Positions 12,604-22,894 of a stretch of DNA of 64,000 nt are shown piece by piece. The DNA lies in NCBI GenBank assembly GCA_029844215.1, contig CM056725.1, positions 41,508,485 through 41,572,484 on the forward strand, written 5' to 3'. The stretch is from Przewalskia tangutica (Eukaryota; Streptophyta; Magnoliopsida; Solanales; Solanaceae). The position numbers and the translations under genes are program-made. Under the pieces are notes generated by a model. That model searched no databases and was not told the origin of the DNA. It saw only the letters and a list, made by a program, of their open reading frames with translations. Numbering within the stretch: the first letter of the stretch is position 1; each line of letters opens with the position of its first letter.

Positions 12604-14570
12604 GGTTATAACAACTTTATGGAAAGTTAAAAGAATGTTTTACTCTAGTGATGTAAACAAAGATAAATGACTTGAAATGAAGAAAGACAAATTGATTTAA
12701 AGGCATCAATTGTTTAAAGTTTTAAGGTAAATAGTCACTTGATTTAGAAGCCTAAAAATGTATTTCTAAAAGTGTAGTGACTTGTTTGAAATGTAGACAA
12801 GCCTTGATACTACGGGTGTTAGTATCTTGAGGGATTTTATACGAGAAAGAGTCATTTTTTAAAGGATAAAGGTACGTAGTACTTGGGTTAAATTCCCGGA
12901 TTTGTATGTGACACAAAAGTGCCTTGAGTTTATAAAATGAAATTCATTTTTTGTATGATAATGAAAGTCTAAAGATTTTATGAACTTGCCTATGGTTGCT
13001 TGTGATAGCCTTTGAGTGCAAGTATTATATTTTTACGTTGCCATGACTCTCAGTTGGAGGGCCGGTTGTCTTGTTGTAAATTTACTTGGACGTACGGATA
13101 GTGATGGAGGATTCCACGGGTATGCTTCCATTGTGATTAATCCATGAACATGCTTATACGATGAAGGATTCCGGGGCATGCGACCATGATGCAGGTTAAA
13201 TTCCTGGATGCTATTATTACTCCATGGACATGCTTATACGATGAAGGATTCCGGGGCATGCGACCATGATGCGGGTTAAATTCCCGGATACTATTATTAC
13301 TCCATGGACATGCTTATACGATGAAGGATTCCGGGGCATGCGATCATGATGCGGGTTAAATTCCCGAATGTTATTATTACTCCATGGACATGCTTATACG
13401 ATGAAGGATTCCGGGGCATGCGACCATGATGCAGGTTAAATTCCCGGATGTTATTAATACTCTATGGACATGCTTATATGATGAAGGATTATGGGGCATG
13501 CGACCATGATGCGGGTTAAATTCCCGGATGCTATTATTACTCCAAGGGCATTCTTATACGATGAAGGATTCCGGGGCATGCGACCATGATGCGGGTTAAA
13601 TTCCCGGATGCTAGTATTACTCCATGGACATGCTTATACGATGCAGGATTCCGGGGCATGCGACCATGTGGTATACTATTATTACCCCATGGATTAGCTC
13701 TCCATGAAGTCATGTACCCGAGATGAGGGATTCTACGGGCATGGGATATATATATATATTGCACATGTGCACGCCGACAGTGAGGTAGGATGCCACGGGC
13801 TTGTTACATGTATATATTGTACACTTACGGATGTCGCCAGTGATGGAGGATTCCACAGGCACGCTTTGAGGTTTTGAGGGCTTGAGACCCTTACTGGACT
13901 GTGTGATGATTTTGAGGGCTTGTGTCCCTAGCTTGATGTGACTATTGTTCATGTGTTGAAATAGTCTGTAAAAAGGTAAAGAACTGACTTTCATTACTTT
14001 CGTTTTCGGCAAGGCACAGTGGTACTGTTAAATTGTTTATCATATTTGTCTCAAGCTTAACATATCTAGACTTTATGATTTAAATTACAGTACTTTCAGT
14101 TTTACATACTTGGTACATATTTTGTACTGACCTCCTTCGGGGGGCTGCGTTCATGCCGCAGGTTGAGGTACATAGTTTGCTGATCCACACTCTTAGGATC
14201 ACTGTTCAGTTCTTGGACAACTCCATTTCTCCGGAGTCTTTGTCTTTTGGTATGGTTCCCTGAGGTTGTAGATTTATGTACATTCAGGGGTATGGCGGGG
14301 TCCTGTCCCGTCATAGTTGTTATGTACTTATGTCAAAACTCTTAGAGGTCTGTAGTCATATCTTGTGGGTCGCTTTGAAAAAAGAAAAGAAAGAGGTAAC
14401 TACTTTTGGATTTATGTATATTTATATATATCCAGGGAGGTAGCCTTATCGGCTAACCTATTATTTATTTCTTGTTAAGTTCAAGTATGTTCCGCTGATT
14501 ATCTCTTATGTGTACCTGTAAGGGTGCCCAGGTAGGGCACCAGTCGCGGACCCGGGGTTTGGTCGTGACA
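12604..14570 (+). mobile_element. E3: plus-strand LTR, 3' part (solo LTR or 3' LTR)
   Basis: Plus-strand LTR sequence starts at a mid-LTR motif (ggttataacaactttatgg) right after E2 and ends at 14570 with GGTCGTGACA. No PBS follows. Instead the sequence continues as minus-strand LTR of E4, so 14570 is the outer end of a solo LTR or of a 3' LTR whose rest lies left of the window. The presumed right target duplication is ACTTC at 14571-14575. It contains an 80-bp tandem array and the usual U5. Confidence 0.75.
13121..13680. repeat. tandem array, 80-bp unit, about seven copies (E3 LTR)
   Basis: Copies start at about 13141, 13221, 13301, 13381, 13461, 13541 and 13621, each beginning tccatggaca (variants tccatgaaca, tctatggaca, tccaagggca). 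Each unit contains GATGAAGGATTCCGGGGCAT followed by cgaccatgatgcgggtt. It fills the variable slot of the LTR. Confidence 0.9.
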
Positions 14571-15621
14571 ACTTCCCCTATAAATACGTACTTTTCCACA
14601 TTTTTCAAGGTCCAAATTCAACAACAATCAAGCCCCATTTAAGGCACTATCAAAATAGCAACCAAAGGGAATTACACGCCTACCTGACGTGTAAAATTCG
14701 GCCCCTTAATCTATACAAAATAGCCCATAAAAATAGTCCACAATTCTATCAACGATAAGGGTAAAATGTGAAGCCTTTTAACACCCTTTTACACCCTTAT
14801 TCCTTAGGACTTTCATTAGCAATTTTACCATATTAATCATGCATGTTGACAACTGAATTTCCAGAATATACACGCCATAAAACAGTCCATAAAAACTGCA
14901 CGACAATATCCAACAGTTTTATAGATTCCACGGCCAACAACTACAATACGATAACTCTTTCCTTAATCCTTTTTATTCCAATTCAAGATCCAAAACTTCT
15001 ATATAAGTTATATCAACTTATTAACAACAATATTACTCCATTATAATATGTAACAAGTGAAAATAACAACAATAATGACCAACTAATCCAAGACACCAAA
15101 TCTGTCCCATTCTCGGCCAACTTCACAAAAATTGTCCAAACACTTTTTATTCTTCATTATTTTTAGCACAAACTCATCTATACATTATAACAATATGCAA
15201 TATCCAATTACTTCAAGAGGGAGAAGAACTTTTACCTTAATTTGTAGCCAAAACCGTCCAAAACAGTCCCTAGAGATTCGACCCACAGTTTTCGTTTTGC
15301 TCCACTTCTTCAAGTTCCAATCACACACATGTATCCTCTACAAGCTTATAACCAACCTCCCTTCTTGTTTTACTTCCAAAAAGTCGTTGAACAAGCTAGA
15401 GTTTTAATGGCCGAGAAATGGATTCTTGGAGGGTTTTGGAGAGTTAACTTGGTTCAGCACTTAATTAGGGTTATTTATCTTGGAGAAGGAAGTTAACTAA
15501 TCTTGTGTGCTTGGCTAAAGGATTTTCGAAATTGAGAGCTTAAGGGAGAGAGAAGAGAGCTTTTTGGAAAGATGAAGTTTTGTGTAAATGAAATAAGTCT
15601 TCCAAGATCCTATATAGAAAA
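14571..15621 (-). repeat. E4 3' LTR, segment between E3 and E5
   Basis: It matches E5 LTR sequence at about 38586-39460 at lower identity (shared acttcc... and ...tacacgcct...acgtgtaaaattc segments). It includes a minus-strand TATA-like CTATATAGG at about 15608-15616, a few bases from the E5 insertion point. No gene is seen. Confidence 0.7.
15617..15621. repeat. target-site duplication of E5 (GAAAA), left copy
   Basis: GAAAA precedes E5 here and is repeated at 45449-45453 after it. This fixes the ends of E5 at 15622 and 45448. Confidence 0.9.
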
Positions 15622-16293
15622 TGTCACGCCCCGACCCCGGGCCGCGACTGGTGCCCTACCTGGGCACCCTTCTATTCATACAACATGATAAACTGCGGAA
15701 GATAAATAACACTTTTTTTTATCAAAATCTAAGGCCAAGCCGATAAGGCTGCCATAACATAAAAACTTCCCGAAAGGGTCTACACTGTTTAACAATGTAA
15801 AAACAACTCTAGCCAGTCCATCCCACAGATGAATACAGACCTCTAAGATTTGGACAATTACTATGACGGGACAAGGCCCCGCCGTACCCCTGAATATACA
15901 TAACCATGACGACAAGCTCCAGAACATTGGAGCCATCTCAAATGCTGAACCAGGATCCTAAGCTCGCGGATCCACAACTGTGTACCTAAACCTGCGGACA
16001 TGAACGCAGCCTTCTCGGGGTCGATAACAAAAATTTAATATGAAACGGAAATAAAGTACAGTAAACAGATCATAACTGTACAAAAGAATGACAGGGGCAA
16101 GTATAAAAAGTACATACCAGATCCTGCCGTGTCATTACCACTCATGAACTTAATTGCACATCATTATATTTTCCATTCCATTAAGAGTTATAGCCAAATC
16201 TTACGTACATACTTAGGAGAAATCATTAAGTTCATTACCATATAACTTACTTATCTTTCATAACATAATCCGGCCCTTTATGGAGGGACGCAT
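15622..16293 (-). repeat. E5 3' LTR, U5-side segment
   Basis: It matches 41383-42038 of the E5 5' LTR (tgtcacg...cctgaatatacataacc...ggagggacgcat). It is interrupted at 16293 by E6. Apart from small indels, the two copies agree throughout. Confidence 0.85.
16289..16293. repeat. target-site duplication of E6 (CGCAT), left copy
   Basis: CGCAT is repeated at 36493-36497 after E6. The uninterrupted site survives in the sister LTR at 42034-42038 (ggacgcatatac). Confidence 0.95.
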
Positions 16294-16709
16294 TGTTATA
16301 CCCCGTATTTCCAGAGTATGTACGTGAGGGCGTACGTATAATAATTTAAGCCTTAAAGTAGGCATAGGTTCGAAATTTGGGCACAAGTGCCGAAAAGAAT
16401 CGTTTTTCGACGAAACGTTTTACTAAACTTGCGAAAGGAAAATTCCGGCTATGTCATTTTTAATTTTTTCGGATTTTTCCGAGAGACGAAACATTTTGGA
16501 CCAACGGGGGGGTGACATGTGTCACCCTCACATTGGAAGCAAGTGGACGGCAAAGGCAAGACAATGGCACGTTTTTTGTGCCTTGGGTTAGGTAGGATAT
16601 TTGTGCAAGTTGGTGTGGTAGATGGATAAGGTCCACATGGTTAAAATATAGCCCTACACTTGCCTTACACTTGGATGAATCTTGGCCATTGGTTGGTCAT
16701 TTCTTGACC

Positions 16710-16716
16710 TATAAAT
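16710..16716 (+). promoter_or_regulatory. TATA box, E6 5' LTR
   Basis: TATAAAT in the family context (cttgacc before, acccc after), followed by the gaagactttcttcatcc leader. Confidence 0.65.
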
Positions 16717-17689
16717 ACCCCTCTAAGTTGAAGACTTTCTTCATCCAAACTTGAGCAATCTTTCTAAGTCTCAAAATACTCCCTCCCTCTCAAAGCTCTC
16801 GTCCAAATCACCCCTCTCCCCCCCTTGATTGAGGCTTGGCCGAGAGGGCACTCTCCCCCCCCCTAGATGGATAGAGACTTAACTTAATTGAATTAATATG
16901 AATTTTGTGTGAAACCTCATTCGTGAGTAATGAGTACTTGGTTTTTAAAAGGAATAACGTTTTACTGATTTCGGAAATCAGAATGAGTATCGACAAACCA
17001 CTGCAGCGTTAATAAAGGAAAATGTAATGAATAATGAAGTATTATTAAAACCAGTAGAAACCTCCATCTGCATAGAAGCTAAGATGAGACAAAATGATAT
17101 TACATTTCCTAGATCATGGCTGCTTTAATAAGATGGTTATACACAAGAATAAACTGCTCACATATAAGGCATATGCTACTCAATTGTTTTAAAAGAGATT
17201 AAGACATTGAACTATGAAACTTTCCTAAAATAAAGAGACTTGAGTAATTGAAATTAGGCAAACTGGAACCTTAGGAAAAAGAATGTGGTTGAAAAGGGAA
17301 GTGTTTTGGTTTACCTAAAAATGTGAGTCACTCTATTTTATACTACGGGTATCGGGTGACTTTTATAAAAGGAATGGATCTCTTTAAAAAGGAATTTAAC
17401 GTACGTAGTACTTTGAGTTGTGTATAACTTGCCTATGCTTGTTGTTGTGTAACTTGCCTATGCTCGTTGTTGGGTAACTTGCCTATGCTTATTGAGATAG
17501 TCTTTGTTGTGCAAGAATTGTGTTTCTATTCTACCGCGTCTCTCGATGGAGGGCCGGTTGACTTGTGGAGAACTTACTTGGACGCATCTGCAGCTGACGG
17601 AGATTCCACGGGTATGCTTCCATTAGCATTGTTACATGGGCATGTCCACACTGTTGATGGATTCTGTGGACATGTGACCATTATGGTTA

Positions 17690-17905
17690 TGGCGAAGTAT
17701 CGTGACTTACGGTTGTGATCGGGTGCGTAGCCTGTTTACTTGCCCCCGTCAGCTACGTGACGCAGGTGGATCTGGTATAGGTTATTGCACTTGCCACGTG
17801 TCAGCTTCGCGGCGAAGTATCGTGACTTACGGTTGTGATCGGGTGCCTGGCCGATTCACTTGCCCCCGTCAGCAGCGTTACGCAGGTGGATCTGGTGGAG
17901 GCTAG
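17690..17905. repeat. tandem repeats (about 110-130 bp) in E6 5' LTR
   Basis: Two copies of a unit beginning cgtgacttacggttgtgatc and containing acttgcccccgtcag. E7 inserted inside this array. The E6 3' LTR has the full array at 35395-35750. Confidence 0.8.
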
Positions 17906-17908
17906 TGT
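17904..17908. repeat. target-site duplication of E7 (AGTGT), left copy
   Basis: AGTGT recurs at 29843-29847. The uninterrupted site in the E6 3' LTR is at 35601-35605 (gctagtgtacttgcc). Confidence 0.95.
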
Positions 17909-20840
17909 TGTTATACCCCGTATTTCCAGAGTATGTACGTACGTAGAAATTTGAGCCTTAAAGTTAGGCATTGGACCGAATTTTGTGCACAACACCCGGT
18001 TAGAGTCGTTTTTCGACGAAACGTTTCCACAGCTTGCGTAGGGAAAATTCCGGCTATGTCATTTGCGATTTTTGCGGATTTTCCAAGTCTTGAGTCCCTC
18101 TCCCTCCCCTCTTGAGTTGTATTCTCGTCCAAGAGTCCTCCCCCTCCCCCCTTTGTGAGCCCTTGGCCGAGAGCCTCCCCCTCCCCCTTTGTAGTGTCTA
18201 GCCGAGGGGTACCCCCCCCCAGCCTAGTTGTTTCGTATAATACACCCCCCTCTTGATAGAAATACTCTCCAAGTAATGTTATAATGCCCTAAATACCTTA
18301 GCCTTTACCTTGTAGTATTCCAAAAGTTACCTCTATACGTAGAGCCCGGAAATACTACCTTTTGTCCTTTTAGTCTCAAACCGAAACCCTAAGGAAATCT
18401 TCATAGTTGGTTGAAGTATTTAAGTAGAAGTTGGTTAGAACTTCTAAGGGTTGTTTGGAGCGGATTGGAGCGCACGGAGTAGGAGCTAAACCTTGCTCAG
18501 GATCGACTTTTATCTCGGATAATTTTGGGCTTATCGAGGTAAATAATCTTGTCCCCTTATTGTAATTGGAAATTACATGTTGTAGGAATATATAGTTGAA
18601 GTATACTATATATAGAATCAACGTAGTTATTGGCAATGTCTTTCGACTTAAGCTGAATAAAGAAGAGAATCGAATCAGAATTACATAGGACGTATCAGAC
18701 AGAGACTTGGGGTATTCAGATAGTAGAGTTGTATACGTCCGGTTAGGCGTATAACCCCCCTGGTTGGCTTGGTAGCCGACCTCGATAGAGGAGGAGAATT
18801 ACGCGGTTGCGGGGGGGGGGGGGGGGAGGTGCTGCCGATTTTTCTGTAGAATATGGAACCATGCGGTTAGAAGTTAATAAAAATTTGTGGCCTTATAGGT
18901 GGAAGTACTAGCGTATTCTACTTGAAGAGTGGAAAAGGCTAGCCGTTACTGATCGCGAGCGTTTTGCTTATTGTCGATACTGTCGCGAGGTATGTGAACC
19001 TCTTCCTATCCTTTCTAGCATGATGCTTTGTAAACTATGTAGTGACGTGATACATGCGCGTTAAATGAGTTGGTTGGTTTAAAACATAGGGTGTTATAAT
19101 AGCTTTATGGGAAGTTAGTTATAACGACTCTATGTAGGTAAAAGATTGGTTTATTGATTGTAGGAGTTAAGAGACTTGATCTTGAAAGATAAGAGACTTA
19201 ACTTGTTTTACTTGGTTTTAAAAAGAATAATGTTTTATTGATTTCAGAAATGAGAATAAGTGTCGAGCAAACCACGCTAGCTTAATAAAGGAAAGTGTAT
19301 TGGCAAATAACTAATTGTTATTAAAACCAGTAGAAACCTCCATCTGCATAGAAGCTAAGATAAGACAAAATTGTATTACATTTCCTAGATCATGGCTGCT
19401 GTAACAAGATTGTTGTAAACAAGAATAAACGGCTCACGTATAAGACATATATTTCTCAGATTGTTTAAAAGAGAATTATATTCTTAAATGATTAAGACTA
19501 TGAACTATGAAACTTTTCTAAAATAAAGAGACCTGAGTAATTGAAATTAGGCAAACTGGAATTTTAGGGGAAAGAATGTTGTTGAAAAGGAAAGTGTTTT
19601 GGTTTACCTAAAAATGTGAGTCACTCTATTTTTATACTACGGGTATCGGGTGACCTTTATAAAAGGAATGGATCTCTTTAAAAGGAATTTAACGTACGTA
19701 GTACTTTAGGGTTAAAACCCGGACTTTGATATAAAATGGAAGTACCTTGAGTTATGTATAACTTGCCTATGCTTGTTGTTGTATAACTTGCCTATGCTTG
19801 TTGTTGTGTAACTCGCCTATGCTTGTTGAGATAGCCTTTGTTGTGCAAATGTTGATATCAGGTGACTTCTTGAGAAAGAGTGGATCTTTTATAAAAGTCT
19901 AGAAGTAATGTAATTTGCTTGAGCTGGTTTGTGATAGCCTGGTGGTGCGGTATATTGTTGTTGATGTTACATGGACATGTCTACACCGAGCAGACCGGGG
20001 CATGTGGCCACGCGGTGGTTGATTACCCGATATATTGTTATTGTGGTTACATGGACATGTCTACACCGATGCAATTTCGGGGCATGTGGCTACGCGGGTT
20101 GATCACCCAAAGATATTGTTGTTGATGTTACATGGACATGTCTACACCGAGGCGTATTCGTGGCCATGCAAAGATTATTATTATTGTTGCATCATGGACA
20201 TGTCTACACCGATGCAGACTCCGGCACGCGCCATGATGCGAACATGATTGATGTTGTGGGCGTGAGACCCATAGTTATATCGAGTGATGACGCTTGGCGT
20301 GAGTCCCCGACTTGACCGCTTATGTTTCAGATCGTATTTTTGTTATCATACATGTCCCGCTTTATGTAGATCGTTATGATTTAACCGCAGATTTTTAGTT
20401 TCACATACTTGGTACCGCCAGATCGACCTCCTGGGGTTGCGTCATGCCGCAGGTAGAGTACATCGGTAGTTGATCCTCGCCTTAGGATCACAGTGAGCGT
20501 GGAAGCTCCGCTTCTCCGAGTCTTATCTTTTGGTATGTTACCCGAGTTGTAGGTTCTTGTACATTCTGTGGTATGGTGGCCCTGTCCCATCATGTTGTAT
20601 AAAAACTCTTAGAGGTCTCAGTAGTAATCAAGTGTGGTTTGTAAAAAGGATTAAACTGTTCGTTTTGAAAGAGTTGTTTATATATATTTTATTGGAAGGT
20701 AACCGTTTGGTTGGCCTGTTTTATGATCATATATCTTGTTTCTTGTTTAAGTTTTATTTTCCGCTGGTTTTCTCTGATGTTGTATCACTAGGGTGCCCGG
20801 GGTAAGGCACCAGTCACGGGCCCGGGATCGGGTCGTGACA
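17909..20840 (+). repeat. E7 5' LTR (TATA region deleted)
   Basis: 2.93 kb, against 3.26 kb in the 3' LTR. About 300 bp corresponding to about 26769-27071 are missing at 18078-18082, and these include the TATA box and upstream U3. The remainder includes the C-rich leader (18115-18235), the conserved 90-bp block (19318-19405), the variable-slot array (19945-20240) and U5 ending GGTCGTGACA. Confidence 0.9.
19945..20240. repeat. tandem repeats, about 77-bp unit, E7 5' LTR
   Basis: Four copies of a unit containing atggacatgtctacaccga. The matching array in the 3' LTR is at 28915-29225. This copy shows many 1-3 base losses relative to that one. Confidence 0.85.
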
Positions 20841-20844
20841 AAAG

Positions 20845-20857
20845 TGGTATCGTGAGC
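20845..20857 (+). promoter_or_regulatory. primer-binding site of E7
   Basis: TGGTATCGTGAGC, four bases after the LTR end. It is close to TGGTATCAGAGC, the complement of the initiator-Met tRNA 3' end. Confidence 0.75.
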
Positions 20858-21047
20858 GATTAATCCTCGGAAAGTGTCTGCATCGCGTGTCTAGTAGAGT
20901 CTTGATTATCGGTGTGTTGTGCACCACATCTATAATCAGGAGGCTATAGGACATTTAGGATTGGTTTCCATCCTTCTCATTCTGAGATCGTGCCTTAGAG
21001 CTGTGTTGTAAGTTGGACCCCTCTGACGTATCTCATTTTTACCAGTT

Positions 21048-22327
21048 ATGCCTCCGCGCAAGGCAACCAGAGCCCAGAAGGGCAAGGCAGCCGAGGGTGC
21101 TGCTAGTGAGATACAGAGGAGTACGAGGGCGCAGGCCCGGTCAGTACCTGAGATTGTGCTTCAGACGGCGAGTTTTGCGACGCCGCCAGCCCCAGCAGAG
21201 TTTAGAGCCGCAGCAGTGGCTGCTGAGACCACAGTACCTGAGCCTCCAGTCCCACAGTCTGGAGCAGAGGAGATGGGTTACAAGGAGTTGGCCCAGTTAT
21301 TGGCCAGGGTCGTGGCCAGACATGAGGATAGGCTGGACGCAGCAGTTCCAGTAGCGCCAGTGGTTCACCCTAGATCGGATAGTTTGAGGCTACAGGACTT
21401 TCTGAGATGTAGCCCGCCAGAGTTCTACGGGTCGAGGCCTGAGGATGATCCGCAGGAGTTCATCCGACAGTTACAGCGGATCATGAGAGTGATCAAGGCT
21501 TCGGAGACCGAGTCGGTGGTCTTAGGTTCGCATCGGCTGCGTGATACCGCAGTCGACTGGTTTGATTCGTGGGAGCTGTCCCGGGGAGAGAATGCACTTC
21601 CAGCCGTTTGGGACGAGTTCTCGGGGGCATTTCTTGCACATTTCTTGCCTCCACAGATGAGGAGGGCTCGGACCGACAAATTTTTGATGTTGAGGCAGAA
21701 CGGGCGTACAGTTCGGGAGTACAATGTGGAGTTCGACTCATTGGCTCGGTATGCCCCCGCTGTAGTAGCTGATATGGAGGACAGAGTACACCGCTACGTT
21801 ACCGGGTTAGATGACTACTTGGCAGAGGCTTGCTCGGGTGTAGCTCTTCAGTCGGGCATGGACATTGCCCGCATGCAGGCTTATGCACTTGGGGGTGAAG
21901 AGCGGAGAGGTCGACGGAATGACCAAGATCAGCAGAAGAGGGCCAGAGCAACAGGGTCCTTTGGTGACTTTCGAGGCGGACCGCCGGCCAGCATACTAGT
22001 TTTGTACCTCCGCCATGCAGTGGTCCTCCACAACCTTCGTGGCATCCGAGTATTCGAGAGCGGTCGTGGCTCCGCGGTTCTGTTTCGAGAAGTAGGGGTG
22101 TTGGCCAGATGCAGTCACCCCTACCTCGGTGTGGTCGATGTGGTAGACCGCATTTCGGGGAGTGTCGTGGTGCCAAGGGAGCTTGTTATTTTTGCGGCCA
22201 GCAGGGCCATTTTGCGAGGAACTGTCCGACCAAGGGTAGCACGGATGTTACGACTCAGCCTTCAGGATCAGTGGCTGGTTCATCACCTTCACTAGCTATG
22301 CGCCCTGCAGGGCAGGACTGTGATTAG
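21048..22327 (+). CDS. gag: Gag polyprotein of E7 (frameshifted before the zinc knuckles)
   Basis: Gag forms the virus-like particle and binds element RNA. The start ATG at 21048 gives MPPRKATRAQKGKAAEG, the start shared by every copy. The frame stays open to 22295 (415 codons), but only the first 310 or so residues are family Gag. They comprise a basic, low-complexity N-terminus (1-75), and a capsid/Retrotrans_gag domain (about 112-265) with SPPEFYGS at 122-129, the RLRDTAVDWF segment and MEDRVHRYVTGLDDYLAEA. A Gln/Arg-rich linker ends in GSFGDFRGGPP. A small indel near 21985-21995 then shifts the frame; E6 has a CAG-rich stretch at the same point. The nucleic-acid-binding part continues in the frame of 22109-22327 with CGRCGRPHFGEC (22130-22165) and CYFCGQQGHFARNC (22184-22225), ending MRPAGQDCD. 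It is the best-preserved gag in the window. The shift could be a consensus error. No protease or pol follows the stop. Confidence 0.88.
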
Positions 22328-22894
22328 AAGCGGTAGAGACAGGTATATCCTTAACCCTCTAGAGTTTTGTATGCTGATGTGTTTAGTGTTATGTTCGGAT
22401 AGCTTTGTGCTAAAATGTGATTTAGAAACCTGGTTAGTGTAGAAGGGTAAGCCTGGGGGCATGGTAAGTGTGAACCTTAGACTATTTCACGATTGAGACC
22501 TTAGAGGTAAGGTCGTCTTGTGTAAAAGATTTATTTTATGTTTGACCTTTATCAGAGTGCGTAGTATACGTGGAGTTATTGTGGGGAATTCCTTGGGTTG
22601 TGTAAAATGGAAGTGGTAGCTTTCATGACTTGAATAGGTAAGATTGTTCCGGATCGGGGAACAAGAGTGTGGCGCGGTTGTGGGGTCGGGTTGAGGACCA
22701 TTCGCGTCAACCCGCAGCCGGTTTGTGGGGTCGGTTCGAGGTGGTCCCGCCAGTGGTAAGGTCACGAGGATGCTAGGCCCGAGTTTAGTTAACCATCGTA
22801 TGAGTTCGTGGATGCGTTCGAGACCGGTTCGTGAAGGCCGGGAATGGCCTTGGCGGAAAGTGAAGCTAGTAAGATGACCAAGTTTGGAGGTAGT
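22328..22894 (+). other. post-gag non-coding tail of E7, first part
   Basis: It starts at the gag stop and contains the conserved TATCCTTAACCCTCTAGAG motif (about 22346-22365) and the block around 22735-22800 (gtggtcccgccagtggtaag, tgctaggcccgagtttag). Other frames here are short and unlike pol. It is split at 22894 by E8. Confidence 0.75.

Larger units (their letters stand above)
16294..17908 (+). repeat. E6 5' LTR, first segment
   Basis: It is nearly identical to the E6 3' LTR except for a deletion of about 1.1 kb at about 16862-16868, corresponding to about 33479-34568 of the 3' LTR. That deletion removed the splice-donor-like motif. Interrupted at 17908 by E7; resumes at 29848. Confidence 0.9.

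Noticed and set aside
17467..17718. 83-codon frame present in both E6 LTRs (also 35164-35415)
   Set aside because: The duplication is explained by the two LTR copies. The differences are not biased to third positions and the frame is absent from other subfamilies.
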